A stretch of DNA of 64,000 nt from Streptomyces alfalfae (GCF_004127445.1 NZ_QEXM01000057.1:310001-374000), one strand, 5' to 3'. Shown: positions 24,031 to 34,084, counted from the stretch's first letter. The notes: generated by a model from the letters alone, not told the origin. Numbers and translations are program-made.

Positions 24031-25440
24031 TCACACCCGTGCCATCAGCAGACAGGCGTCGGCCTCACGCGGCACCTCGTCGAACGCCTCCATGACGGCG
24101 CGCACGCAGTCCTGCGCGCTGAGCGCCCCGGTGAAGCGGGGTGCCATCGAGAGAAGTTCGGTCGTGGCCGCGTCCCGGTCGCACCGGGGGACCAGACCGT
24201 CGGTGCGGAGCAACAGGAGGTCACCCGGGCGCAGTTGTACGTCGGCCTGCGCGTACGAGGCTCCGGAGGGGGACCCGAGGGGTGCGCCGACCGGTGGCGT
24301 CAGCGCGCGGCCCGCCCCTTCGCGGAACAGCAGCGGGGCGGGGTGCCCGGCCTGCGCCCAGGTGAGGCGGTGGGCCGCCGGGTCGTAGCGGCAGCAGACG
24401 GCGCTGCCGGTGGCGGGCCGCGCGGTGGCCTCCATGAGCTGGTTCAGCCAGCCGAGGAGGTGGGCGGGGCCCGCTCCGGTGACCGCCGTGCCGCGCAGGG
24501 CGCCGAGCAGCATCGCCATGCCGGAGGCGCCGGTGACGCCGGGCCCTGTGAGGTCGCCGACGCTCAACAGGGCGTCGCCGTTCGGCAGTTGGAGGGCGTC
24601 GTGCCAGTCGCCGCCGATCGGTGCGCCGGTGGAGGAGGGGAGGTGGTCGGCGGCCAGGTCCAGGCCGCCGGCGGTGAAGCGCAGGGTGTCGCGCCAGGGC
24701 GGCAGGACCGCTTCCTGGAGGGCGGCCGCGAGGCGGGGATCGGTCTCCGCGCCGTGGCGCGGACGCCGCAGCGAGTCCTGGCTCTCGTGGACGGCGACCC
24801 TGCTGCGGCGCAGCTCGCTCACGTCCCGCAGGACCGCCCACATGGAGGCGGTGGAGCCGTCGGGGGCGAGGACCGGCTCGCCCATCATGTGCACCTGGCG
24901 GACGCCGCCGCCCCGCCGCAGGACGCGGAACTCGCCGTCGATCGGCTTTCCGTCGACGAGGCAGTCCGTGACCATCGCGGTGAGCCGGGGCTGGTCCTCG
25001 GCGTGTACGAGGGAGGGGAGTTCGTCCAGGGAGAGGGGTGGGGCGGCCGTGTCGCGGCCCAGGATCTCGTAGAGCTCGCCGGACCAGGTGGCCTCGTCGG
25101 TGAGGAGATCCCACTCGGCGCTGCCGACCCGGCTCAGGAGCGAGCCCCGCCGCGGGTCCCGCTCCGCGGTCCCGGCCGGCGCCGCGGGTTCCCCCACGAC
25201 GCACGGCGGGCCGTCCCGCAGCTGGGCGAGATGGGCGTCGAGGTCGTTGAGCTGGTGCACCGCCAGGTCGCACAGCGCCCGCTGCCAGCGTCCCGCCGGG
25301 TCGCCCCCGTCGGGCGCGGTCTCGCGCCGCATGGCGTCCACCTCGCCGCGCAGGCGGCGTGCCTGCGAGATCAGCGCGTCGACCGCGCCGCGCTCGGGCG
25401 GCTGGGCGGCGGTGTGATCCGCGAAGACGTGGGACGGCAT
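24031..25440 (-). CDS. PAS-PP2C (SpoIIE/RsbU-type) protein phosphatase
   Basis: Cytosolic sensor phosphatase of 469 aa, probably dephosphorylating an anti-anti-sigma factor. An N-terminal helical region of about 95 residues is followed by a PAS fold (AEWDLLTDEATWSGELYEILGR to WAVLRDVSEL, residues about 105-215). The SpoIIE-type PP2C domain covers about 240-469. Metal-binding motifs are present but altered: GDWHDA for GDWYDA, SVGDLTGPG for the usual GDVxGHG, and EADACLLMAR for DDATLLVLR. The aspartates are kept, so activity is likely. No anti-sigma or STAS partner gene is adjacent. It converges with the NsdA-like gene. Confidence 0.82.
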   Translation of the reverse strand: MPSHVFADHTAAQPPERGAVDALISQARRLRGEVDAMRRETAPDGGDPAGRWQRALCDLAVHQLNDLDAHLAQLRDGPPCVVGEPAAPAGTAERDPRRGSLLSRVGSAEWDLLTDEATWSGELYEILGRDTAAPPLSLDELPSLVHAEDQPRLTAMVTDCLVDGKPIDGEFRVLRRGGGVRQVHMMGEPVLAPDGSTASMWAVLRDVSELRRSRVAVHESQDSLRRPRHGAETDPRLAAALQEAVLPPWRDTLRFTAGGLDLAADHLPSSTGAPIGGDWHDALQLPNGDALLSVGDLTGPGVTGASGMAMLLGALRGTAVTGAGPAHLLGWLNQLMEATARPATGSAVCCRYDPAAHRLTWAQAGHPAPLLFREGAGRALTPPVGAPLGSPSGASYAQADVQLRPGDLLLLRTDGLVPRCDRDAATTELLSMAPRFTGALSAQDCVRAVMEAFDEVPREADACLLMARV

Positions 25441-25826
25441 GGGGTGCTCCGGTGGAGAGGCGGCGCGAACCGGCTCGGCGGTAGGGACCGCTCATGACTT
25501 TGGCACAGCGGGTGGGGGCCTGTAAGGGATTTGGCAACAGTCGATGCAGTGATGCTTACGGCATATGCCTTTGTCCTGCGGGTATGTGCTTACTGGGGCG
25601 TAAGTCCATGGATTTGTGGTGAAGAACGCGTAGGTGTTTCGGGTCGGAATGCGGGGTTCCCGCCTGGTGCCGGAGAGCGGGAAGGATCGGTTCGTCTGCG
25701 TCGCTCCGGTCCGTCCCGTTCCGTACCCGGACAGGTTCCAGGGCGTGTTCGACGGTCGAGCGCGTGTGCCGACCCGCGCTCGGGCCGGCCGGGCAGGACG
25801 CCGCCCCGTGCCCGGCCGAGCGTGCT
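25441..25826 (-). promoter_or_regulatory. Gene-free region upstream of the phosphatase gene
   Basis: This 386-base stretch is AT-richer than its surroundings between 25510 and 25640 and probably holds the phosphatase promoter. It contains the palindrome GGCATATGCC (25560-25569), an inverted repeat CTTAC-6-GTAAG (25589-25604) and two GCTTAC copies 35 bases apart (25553 and 25588). ORFs crossing it have no protein-like character. Confidence 0.4.
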
Positions 25827-27206
25827 CTACTGCCCGAGCGGGCCCTCCCCGGCGGGCTCCTTCCCGCGGCCCGTCGTGGCGATGACCACCGCTCCGACCA
25901 GACACGCGGCGCCGCCCACCAGATACGCGATGTGGTAGCCGCCGAGTGTGTCGTCGCTGGTCGCCGCGGCGAGGACCATGACCGCCACGCCGACGCTCGC
26001 GCCGATCTGCTGGGCCACCACGTTCACCGCGCCCGCGACCGCGTGGCCCTCCGGCGGGACGCCGGTGAGGGCGGCGGACGTCATCGAGGGGAAGTTCAGA
26101 CCCTGGCCGATGCCGCTGATCAGCAGGCCGGGCAGCACGTGCAGCAGGTAGTCGCCGTCGTGCGGTGTGCTCATCCACAGCGCCGTGCCCGCGCCGATCA
26201 GGACGAGCCCGACGACCATCAGCGTGCGCGGCGTGTACCTGGCCAGCAGGCGGCCGGTGGCGAAGTTGGCGGTGAGGAAGACGCCCGCCGACATCGGCAC
26301 CAGGGCGAGGCCGGACTCCAGCGGGGAGTAGTCCAGCATGTCCTGCAGATACAGCGGCGCGAAGAAGAGCTGCCCGACCGAGCCCATGTACTGGAGGAAC
26401 GCCGCGAGGCTCGCGGAGCGCACCGAGGAGACGCGGAAGAGGCCGAGCGGGAGGACCGGGTCGGGGGTGCGGTGCTCGCGTACGACGAAGAGCAGGAGGA
26501 ACGCCACCGCGGCGGCGAGCGAGATCCAGGCCAGAGCCCCGTGACTGCTCGCGCCGACGACCAGCAGGGTGAGGCCGAGGGTGCCCGATATCGCGCCCGG
26601 CAGGTCGAGCCCGCCGCCGCGCCCGGCCCCGTCGGGCAGCCCGGCGCGCGTCGCCGCCAGCACGGCGAGGCCGAGGAGCACCGAGAACCACAGCACGGAG
26701 CGCCAGCCGAAGAACTGGGTCAGCACACCGCCGAGGAGCACCCCGCCGCTGAAGCTCGCGGCGCCGACCGCCGCGTACACGCTCAGGGCCCGGTTCCGCG
26801 CGGGACCGGCCGGGAACACCTCGGTCAGCAGCGCCAGCGCGGCAGGCCCCGACAGGGCTGCGCCGATGCCCTGGACCGCCCGCGCGCCGAGCAGCACCCC
26901 GGTGTCCGGGGCCAGCGCCCCGGCCAGCGCGGCCACCGTGAACAGCGCGACACCGGCCTCGAACACCCTGCGGCGGCCGAACACATCGGCCAGGCGGCCG
27001 CCCACCAGCAGGAAGCCGGCGAACGTGACGGCGTAGGCGATCATGACCCACTGGAGCGTGGAGTCGGCCATGTCGAACCGGTCGCCCACGGAGGGCAGCG
27101 CGGCGTTGAGCACCGCGAGACCGCTCACGTCCAGGGCGAGCGCCCCGGCGAGCACCCCCAGCGCGAGGCCCGGCCGCTGCCGGGACATCACCTCGGTACC
27201 GGTCAC
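25827..27206 (-). CDS. MFS drug exporter, DHA2-like
   Basis: Integral membrane proton antiporter of about 459 aa with around 14 hydrophobic segments. Family motifs are visible: LVGGRLADVFGRRR (motif A, after helix 2), GARAVQGIGAAL (motif B) and GPAALALLTEVFP. The start is probably the GTG at 27206, preceded by CCGGGGGGCC; the ATG at 27188 is an alternative, and the 68 codons open further upstream are not membrane-like. The gene faces away from the proteasome-inhibitor-type cluster across an 842-base region, so export of that product is a reasonable guess but unproven. Confidence 0.82.
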   Translation of the reverse strand: MTGTEVMSRQRPGLALGVLAGALALDVSGLAVLNAALPSVGDRFDMADSTLQWVMIAYAVTFAGFLLVGGRLADVFGRRRVFEAGVALFTVAALAGALAPDTGVLLGARAVQGIGAALSGPAALALLTEVFPAGPARNRALSVYAAVGAASFSGGVLLGGVLTQFFGWRSVLWFSVLLGLAVLAATRAGLPDGAGRGGGLDLPGAISGTLGLTLLVVGASSHGALAWISLAAAVAFLLLFVVREHRTPDPVLPLGLFRVSSVRSASLAAFLQYMGSVGQLFFAPLYLQDMLDYSPLESGLALVPMSAGVFLTANFATGRLLARYTPRTLMVVGLVLIGAGTALWMSTPHDGDYLLHVLPGLLISGIGQGLNFPSMTSAALTGVPPEGHAVAGAVNVVAQQIGASVGVAVMVLAAATSDDTLGGYHIAYLVGGAACLVGAVVIATTGRGKEPAGEGPLGQ

Positions 27207-28048
27207 GCGGGCCCCCCGGTGAACTCGCTTCGGCCGGGCCCTGATCGGGTGCTCATTCCTCCAGCGGTGCGGGCCTCGGCCGGCGCCTGACCGTGGTTCA
27301 AGATTTTCATGGCGAGAGCTTGCAACGCCGTTCGACCCGCTGTCCAGACGGGCCCTTCCGCCCCTTGCGCACCATGACGGCCATACCGCATCAAAGCCAT
27401 TGCGCGGCAAGAGGGCGAACCGGTCACCGGGGGTTCATTTCACGCCAGTGCATCATCCGGCCCACGGGGCACTCTTGTTCCACCATTCACAGAGTGGCAG
27501 TGTGCAGTCCGTCGGTCGGGCGAGTACCCGGTGCTACGTTCCACGTCGGACCACGTAATTCCCGACCGGCACAGTGAATCGCCCAGGAAAACGCACGATG
27601 TACGCCGGCGGCCGGACCGCCGGGAGTGATCCTGAATCGGATTGCGTGTCCGATTCAGCCAGGACGACTTAACGGGGGTCGGACCGCGGTGCGGGTACCA
27701 GTTTCTCTTCAGACATGCCTTCCCGTCCGGGACGGCACGCTCCGCCCAGCACGTCACGGGTCCCTCCGCCTCTGACCCGGGGTGCCCCTCGGGCCATCGC
27801 CATCGCCGCACTCGACGCGTAGAAGCGAAGCTTCCGTGTCCTGAGCCATTCCGAACGTCGGCCGCCTGTGCGCCGGCCCGTACCCATTGCCGTCACCGGC
27901 CCCGGCCAGCACGCCTCCAGCACGGCCGCCGGTGCGCCGCATTCACCCGATCCGCCGCTCCCGAACAGGGCGGCGGATTCCCCGAGCCATAAAGCAGCCG
28001 GCCACGCACCGCACCGGCCCATTCGATCCGCCCTGCCGAGGAGCCGAA
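27207..28048. promoter_or_regulatory. Long gene-free control region before the hybrid PKS-NRPS
   Basis: 842 bases between divergent MFS and PKS-NRPS genes with no convincing gene. It includes relatively AT-rich patches around 27295-27320 and 27380-27480, and a strong inverted repeat at 27632-27658. No MbtH-like ORF was found in any frame. It probably contains promoters in both directions and a long leader for the biosynthetic operon. No clear -35/-10 pair was located. Confidence 0.6.
27632..27658. promoter_or_regulatory. Perfect 10-bp inverted repeat upstream of the cluster
   Basis: CTGAATCGGA and TCCGATTCAG are separated by TTGCGTG. The 27-bp element lies 390 bases upstream of the PKS-NRPS start. 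Its lower GC than the surroundings and exact symmetry suggest a protein-binding operator, though an RNA hairpin in the leader is also possible. Confidence 0.55.
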
Positions 28049-31000
28049 ATGCCCCCAGCGCGCGCAGTACGAGATTCGCATGCCATAACGGAGTTCCTGC
28101 TTTCCCGTGTCGCCGACTTGATGGACCTGTCCGGATACGCCGTGGACCGCTCGACACCGATGCAGCGGTATGGCCTGGATTCGCTGAAGTTGTCGACTCT
28201 CGCCGCCTCGTTGACCGAATTCCTCGGCTGGAAAGTTCCGGTCACCTGGATGTGGCAGTACCCCACCGTCGACGCGCTCGCCCGCGCGCTCGCCGACGGC
28301 CCGCGGGCCGAGCAGGCCGCCGCCCCGAGCGGACCCCGCCGTACGGCGTCGCACGAACCCGTGGCGGTCGTGGGCATCGGCTGCCGCTTCCCCGGCGGCC
28401 CCGACCCCGCCGCGTTCTGGCGGCTGCTGTCCGAGGGACGCGACGCCGTCGGACCGGTGCCCGCCGTGCGCCGCGAGCTCCTGAACGACCGGGTGCGCTG
28501 GGGCGGGTTCATCGACGGCATCGACCAGTTCGATCCGCTCTTCTTCGGCATCTCACCGCGCGAGGCCGTCCAGATGGACCCGCAGCAGCGCCTGATCCTC
28601 GAACTGGCCTGGGAGGCACTCGAAGACGCGGGGGTCGCGCCGCACAGCCTCGTCGGCAGCGACACCGGCGTGTTCATGGCCTCCTGCTGGGGCGACTACG
28701 CCGCCCTCGCGCACTACCGCGGCCCGGACAGCCAGATCACCCCGCACACCGCCACCGGGATGCACGACGGCATCATCGCCAACCGCGTCTCCTACATCCT
28801 CGGACTGCAGGGCCCGAGCATGGCCATCGACGCCGCCTGCGCCGGATCACTGGTCTCCGTACACGTGGGGTGCCAGTCGATCTGGCTCGGCGAGAGCGAC
28901 CTGGTCCTCGCCGGCGGCGTCAATCTGAGCTTCGTCTCCGACTACTACACCGCCATGGACGCCATGGGCGCGCTCGCCCCCGACGGCCGCTGCAAGTCCT
29001 TCGACGCCCGCGCCGACGGCTACGTGCGCGGTGAGGGCGCCGGCGTCGTCGTGCTCGCCCCGCTGAGTGTCGCCCTCGAACGCGACCTGCCGGTGTACTG
29101 CCTGATCAAGGGCAGCTCCTCCCACAACGACGGCCTGAGCAACGGCATGACCGCGCCGAATCCCCAGGCGCAGGAGAAGATGCTGCGCACCGCCTACCAG
29201 CGGGCCGGCATCGACCCGCACCTGGTGGACTACATCGAGTGCCACGGCTCCGCCACCCCCCTCGGCGACCCCATCGAGGCCAACGCCATCGGGGCGGTCC
29301 TCGGCGGCGACCGCGCGGAACCGCTGCGCCTCGGCTCCGTCAAGTCCAACGTCGGGCACCTGGAGGCGGCGGCCGGCATCGTCGGCCTGGTCAAGCTCGC
29401 CCTCTCGATGCGCAACGGCGTGCTGCCGCCGAGCCTGCACTACACCGCCCCGAACCCGCAGATCATGTTCGACGAGTACCGCCTCACCGTCCAGGACCGG
29501 CTGACGCCGTGGCCGCGCCGGTCCGACGCGCGCCGCGGCGGCGTCAGCTCCTTCGGCTTCGGCGGCGCGATCTGCCACGTCGCCGTCGAGGAGCTGCCGC
29601 GCCCCGAGAGCTCGCTGCTGCTCCTCGCCGCGGACTCCCGCGAGGCGCTCGCCGAGCGGGCCGCGGCGCTGCGTGACGAGAGCGACCTGCGGGCGCTCTG
29701 CCGCCGCTCGCCCGGTGACGGCGCGTTCCGGCTCGCCGCCGCCGCGTCCGGCATGACCGAACTCAGGGCGCAGCTCGACGCGTTCGGCAGCGGTGCGAGC
29801 GCCGCCGGGCTGAGCGTGGGGGAGCGGGGCGCGCGCAAGCCGCGGGTGGCGTTCCTGTTCTCGGGCAACGGCTCGCAGTGGGCGGGCATGGGCCGGCGCC
29901 TGCTCGCCGGAATGCCCGTGTTCCGCCGCTCCCTGATGCGCTCCGACCGGCGGATGCGGGAGCTGCTCGGCTTCTCGCTCGTCGAGCAGCTGCTGGCGCC
30001 CGATGGGCGCATCGACGACATGGACGTCTTCCAGCCGCTGCTGTTCTCCCTCCAGGTGGCGCTGGCCGACACCTGGCGCGCGCTGGGGGTCGAACCGGAC
30101 GTCGTCGTGGGGCAGAGCGTCGGCGAGTTCGCCGCGTCCCACATCGCGGGAGCCCTCGACTTCGACGACGCCTCGCGTCTCGCCGCCCACCACGGCCGGC
30201 TCCTCCAGCAGCTCGCCGTGGGGCGCGGCGAGGGCATCGTCGTCATGACCGGCGCGGACGAGGCCGAGCGGCACCTGACAGGACAGCTCACCGTCTCCGG
30301 CCGCAACGGCCTGCACTCCACCCTGGTGACCGGCACACCGCAGGAGATCGACGACCTCGTCCAGCGGCTGACCGACGAGGGCGTCACCCACCACCGGGTG
30401 CGCATGGGCCACGCCCCGCACTCACCCCTGGTCGACCACGTCCTCGCCCCGCTCAAGGCCGAACTGGCGGACATCGCGCCCCGCACCACGCGCATCCCGA
30501 TGATCTCGACGGTCACCGGCGAGCGCGTCGACGGCGCGGAGCTGGGCCCCGACTACTGGGCGGACAACCTGCGCCGGGAGATCCGGATGGTCGACGCCCT
30601 GACCACCCTGCGGGACCACGACATCGACGCGGTGATCGAGGTCAGCCCCCACCCCGTCCTGCTCAAGTCGGTCTCGGAGATCCTGCCCGCTGCGGCCACC
30701 CTGCCCTCGCTGCGGCGCGGCGCCGACGAGGCCGCGGTCCTGCTCGGCTCGCTCGGCGCCCTGTACACCGCGGGCCACCCCGTCGCACCCCACCCCTTCC
30801 TCGCGGGCGACCGGGGACGCCACGCCGCCCCGAGCGGGGCCGAGGCCGCCGCCGACGAGCGGACGCAGCTCGTGACCGTCTCGGCGCGTACACCGGGCGC
30901 GCTGGCCGACACCTGCCGTGAGCTGTCCAACCACGTCGAGCGCGACGCGGGACTGCGCGTCTCCGACCTCGCCTACACCCTCGCGACCAGGCGCACCCAC

Positions 31001-34000
31001 CACAACCACCGGGTGGCGCTGTTCGCCCGTACCCGGCAGGACGTCCTCGACGGACTCGCCCGGGTCGCCGCGGGCCGGCCGCACCCCGACGTCATGACCG
31101 GCGCCGTCGCGGGCAACGGCGACCGGCGGGTGGCGCTGGTGTTCTCCGGCGGCGGCACGCAGTGGGTCGGCATGGGCCGGGAGCTGCTGCGCGTCCACGC
31201 CGGGTTCCGCACGTGGATGACCGCCTGCGACGACGCCGTGCGCGCGGCGGGCGGCGGCTCGGTGCTCGACCGGCTCGCCGCCCCCGCCGAAGAGGCGCGC
31301 TACGAGGAAATGGACCTCCAGCAGCCCGTCCTGTTCGCCCTCCAGGTCTCCCTGGCGAAGGTCTGGCTCGGGCTCGGCGTCGAGCCGGTCGCCGTCGTCG
31401 GGCACAGCCTCGGCGAGGTCGCGGCGGCCTGTGTCGCCGGATCGCTCTCGCTCGGGGACGCGGCCCGCGTGGTGGTCGCCCGGTCGCACCTGCTCGAAAG
31501 GAAGGCGGCGGCCGGCGCCATGATCTCCGTCGACCTGCCGGAGGCGGAACTGCTGCCGAGGCTCGCCCCGTACGCCGAGCACGCGGCCGTCGCCGTGGTC
31601 AACAGCCCCACCAGCGCGGCCGTCTCGGGCTCCCCCAAAGCCGTCGCCGCCCTGGAGGCCGACCTGCTGCGGGACGGGATCTCGACCAGGCGCATCCGTG
31701 TCGAGCGGCCGGTGCACAGCCCCGGCATGGACCCGCTGCTCCAGCCGCTGCGCGAGAGCATCGCGGGCATCACCCCGCTGACGAACACCATCCCGTTCCG
31801 TTCCACGGCGCTGGCCGACACGGTGGACCCGGTCGCCGACGTCGAGTACTGGGTGCACAACCTGCGCAACCAGGTCCGGTTCGCCGAGACGATCGGGGGC
31901 CTGGTCGACGAGGGGATCGGCACGTTCATCGAGATCGGCCCGCACGAGACGCTGCGCGGCGCGGTCGAGGAGATCGCGGTGACCCGCGGCGCCCAGGTGC
32001 ACGCGGTCAACTCCCTGCGGCGCCAGGAGAGCGACGTCCGCTGCCTGCTGGGGGCCGTCGCGTCGCTGTACGTCAGGGGCCTGCCGCTGACCTTCGACCC
32101 GCTGTTCGGGGACGACGTCGAGGTGGTGGAGACCCCGCTCGTGCAGTGGCAGAAGGACCGCTACTGGCTCGACACCGAGCCCCGGCCCCAGACCGCGGCG
32201 GCCCCCGCCCCGGCCGCCGTCGAACCGGTGGCGGTGGCCGAGCGGGTGGAGCGGCAGCCCGCACGGACCGCCCCGGCGGCCACGTCGGTGCGGGACGTCG
32301 TCCTCGCCGAGCTCGCCGACGGCCTCGGCGTGCCGGTGAGCAGGTTCGACGAGAACGCGACGCTGCGCGAGTTCGGACTGGACTCGATGCTGGCGATCCG
32401 CCTGGTCAACCGGATGCAGGCGCTGTTCGGGGAGCGGGTGTCACCGGTGGTGTTCCTGGACGGCCGCACCATCTCCGCGGTCGTCGGGCACTTCGTCGAA
32501 CTCACCGGCGGACCGCCCGCGACCGCGCAGACACAGCAGGCCCCGGCCCCGGCACGGGAACCGCGAGCGGCGGCCGAACCCGCGCCCGGGCGGAGGCCCA
32601 CCCACCCCTTCCTCGACGACCTCTCCGACCTGGACGCCGAAGAACTCCTGGAGGAACTGGCCGCGCGCGGGCTGATCGACCCCACCGACGCACCGGCCGC
32701 CGACCAGCTGCGCGCCGACGGCCTGGGGCTCGAACTGGCCCCGACCTCGCACGGCCAGGCCTCGCTGTGGTTCATGCAGATGGTCTCGCCGGACGCCGTG
32801 CCCTACAACTTCATGGTCGCCGCCCGCATCCGCGCCGCCGTCGACGAGAAGGCGCTGGAGCGCGCCGTGGCGGCCGTGATGCGGCGGCACCCGGCGCTGC
32901 GCACGCTCTTCGTGGAGGCCGGCGGCCGCCCGTACCAGGTCATCCTGGAGGAACCGGTGTACGAGTTCGCGGTCGTCGACAGCACGGAGCTGGACGACGA
33001 GGAGGCCCGCGAGGAACTGGCCGAACTGGGCCACGCGCCGCTCGACATCGACAACGGCCCGCTCGTGCGGGTGGTCCTGATGAACCGCGGCCCCGAGGAC
33101 CACTACCTGCTGGTGCTCGTCCACCACATCGCGTCGGACGCGGCGTCGGCGGACGTGATGATCCGCGAACTCCAGGAGTTCTACGAGGGCGCCGACCCCG
33201 CCGACGGCACGCCGCCCGCCCCCTACACCGAGTTCGTCGAGTGGGAGCGGCAGTGGCTCTCGGGCCCCGCGGCCGACGCGGCGCTCGACTGGTGGACGCG
33301 GCGGCTGGCCGATCCGCCCGCCCATCTGGACCTCTCTGCCAAGGAGCGTCCGCCGGGCGTGACATACGAGGGCCGCGACCTCACGTTCCGCTGGAGCGCC
33401 GAGGAGAGCCGGCTGCTCCGGGAGTTCGCCGTCCGCGAGGGCGTGTCGATCAGCACGGTCGTGCTCGCCGGGTTCTTCGCCACGCTCAACCGGGCGACCG
33501 GAGCCGAGGACTCCGTACTGGCCACGGCCATCGCCCAGCGCGCCGAACCGGGCTGGGAGTCCGCCGTCGGCTACTACCTGAACACCGTGCTCGTCCGGGC
33601 GAAACCGGCGGGCGACCGCTGCTTCCGCGATCTCCTCGGCGAGGTCCACGCCTTCTCGCTGGGCCTGCTCGAACACATGAACTACCCCCTCGACCTGCTG
33701 GCGGCCTCCCTGAAACCGCCGAGGGCAGAGGGCCGCTCCCCGTGGTTCGACGTGGTGGTCAACTGGCTGTCGTCGGACGCCTTCCCCCGCTCCGTGAAGC
33801 TCTTCCACGGCGTCGGCGACACCATCACGCCCCAGAGCGCCCTGCCGCTCGAACCGCTCCAGGTGCGCAGGCACCTCGCCAAGTTCGACCTGGAGATCTC
33901 CATGGCCGACATCGACGGCGAGGTGGCCGGCCACATCCAGTACAAACCGAGCTATCTGGAGAGGCAGACCGTGACGGACCTGCTCGCGCTCTACCGCACC

Positions 34001-34084
34001 GTGCTCTTCGACTCGATCGCCCACCCCGACCTGGCCCTGAAGGACATCGCGCCGGCCGGCCGCCCCGAAGGGACGGACCAGTGA
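28049..34084 (+). CDS. lctA: Hybrid PKS-NRPS, ACP-KS-AT-AT-ACP-C (lactacystin/salinosporamide type)
   Basis: Megasynthase of 2011 aa that makes a diketide-like acyl unit and condenses it with an amino acid. Domains are ACP1 (GLDSLK, S45), KS (C264, H399, H437), AT1 (GQSVG, S690), AT2 (GHSLG, S1120), ACP2 (GLDSML, S1446) and a C domain from about 1560 (HHIASDA, H1693). There is no KR, DH or ER. AT1 has His715 where extender-loading ATs have the carboxylate-binding Arg, while AT2 keeps Arg1145 at the identical spacing. AT1 is therefore probably a starter loader for ACP1 and AT2 the extender loader. The ATG at 28049 follows GAGGAG. The 3' end overlaps the next gene as GTGA. The symbol is by analogy to the lactacystin cluster, recalled rather than checked. 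Confidence 0.85.
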   Translation: MPPARAVRDSHAITEFLLSRVADLMDLSGYAVDRSTPMQRYGLDSLKLSTLAASLTEFLGWKVPVTWMWQYPTVDALARALADGPRAEQAAAPSGPRRTASHEPVAVVGIGCRFPGGPDPAAFWRLLSEGRDAVGPVPAVRRELLNDRVRWGGFIDGIDQFDPLFFGISPREAVQMDPQQRLILELAWEALEDAGVAPHSLVGSDTGVFMASCWGDYAALAHYRGPDSQITPHTATGMHDGIIANRVSYILGLQGPSMAIDAACAGSLVSVHVGCQSIWLGESDLVLAGGVNLSFVSDYYTAMDAMGALAPDGRCKSFDARADGYVRGEGAGVVVLAPLSVALERDLPVYCLIKGSSSHNDGLSNGMTAPNPQAQEKMLRTAYQRAGIDPHLVDYIECHGSATPLGDPIEANAIGAVLGGDRAEPLRLGSVKSNVGHLEAAAGIVGLVKLALSMRNGVLPPSLHYTAPNPQIMFDEYRLTVQDRLTPWPRRSDARRGGVSSFGFGGAICHVAVEELPRPESSLLLLAADSREALAERAAALRDESDLRALCRRSPGDGAFRLAAAASGMTELRAQLDAFGSGASAAGLSVGERGARKPRVAFLFSGNGSQWAGMGRRLLAGMPVFRRSLMRSDRRMRELLGFSLVEQLLAPDGRIDDMDVFQPLLFSLQVALADTWRALGVEPDVVVGQSVGEFAASHIAGALDFDDASRLAAHHGRLLQQLAVGRGEGIVVMTGADEAERHLTGQLTVSGRNGLHSTLVTGTPQEIDDLVQRLTDEGVTHHRVRMGHAPHSPLVDHVLAPLKAELADIAPRTTRIPMISTVTGERVDGAELGPDYWADNLRREIRMVDALTTLRDHDIDAVIEVSPHPVLLKSVSEILPAAATLPSLRRGADEAAVLLGSLGALYTAGHPVAPHPFLAGDRGRHAAPSGAEAAADERTQLVTVSARTPGALADTCRELSNHVERDAGLRVSDLAYTLATRRTHHNHRVALFARTRQDVLDGLARVAAGRPHPDVMTGAVAGNGDRRVALVFSGGGTQWVGMGRELLRVHAGFRTWMTACDDAVRAAGGGSVLDRLAAPAEEARYEEMDLQQPVLFALQVSLAKVWLGLGVEPVAVVGHSLGEVAAACVAGSLSLGDAARVVVARSHLLERKAAAGAMISVDLPEAELLPRLAPYAEHAAVAVVNSPTSAAVSGSPKAVAALEADLLRDGISTRRIRVERPVHSPGMDPLLQPLRESIAGITPLTNTIPFRSTALADTVDPVADVEYWVHNLRNQVRFAETIGGLVDEGIGTFIEIGPHETLRGAVEEIAVTRGAQVHAVNSLRRQESDVRCLLGAVASLYVRGLPLTFDPLFGDDVEVVETPLVQWQKDRYWLDTEPRPQTAAAPAPAAVEPVAVAERVERQPARTAPAATSVRDVVLAELADGLGVPVSRFDENATLREFGLDSMLAIRLVNRMQALFGERVSPVVFLDGRTISAVVGHFVELTGGPPATAQTQQAPAPAREPRAAAEPAPGRRPTHPFLDDLSDLDAEELLEELAARGLIDPTDAPAADQLRADGLGLELAPTSHGQASLWFMQMVSPDAVPYNFMVAARIRAAVDEKALERAVAAVMRRHPALRTLFVEAGGRPYQVILEEPVYEFAVVDSTELDDEEAREELAELGHAPLDIDNGPLVRVVLMNRGPEDHYLLVLVHHIASDAASADVMIRELQEFYEGADPADGTPPAPYTEFVEWERQWLSGPAADAALDWWTRRLADPPAHLDLSAKERPPGVTYEGRDLTFRWSAEESRLLREFAVREGVSISTVVLAGFFATLNRATGAEDSVLATAIAQRAEPGWESAVGYYLNTVLVRAKPAGDRCFRDLLGEVHAFSLGLLEHMNYPLDLLAASLKPPRAEGRSPWFDVVVNWLSSDAFPRSVKLFHGVGDTITPQSALPLEPLQVRRHLAKFDLEISMADIDGEVAGHIQYKPSYLERQTVTDLLALYRTVLFDSIAHPDLALKDIAPAGRPEGTDQ

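Noticed and set aside
25531..25938. 135-codon plus-strand ORF before the MFS gene
   Set aside because: It crosses promoter palindromes and the 3' end of the MFS gene, with non-coding composition.
27887..28048. In-frame upstream extension of the PKS-NRPS gene
   Set aside because: The extension is Pro/Arg-rich with no carrier-protein similarity, and the ATG at 28049 has a clear GAGGAG site.
31162..34080. Plus-strand frame open for about 970 codons before the A-PCP gene
   Set aside because: The adenylation domain begins at the GTG at 34081, coupled to the PKS-NRPS stop. The upstream part is an out-of-frame reading of AT, ACP and C domains.
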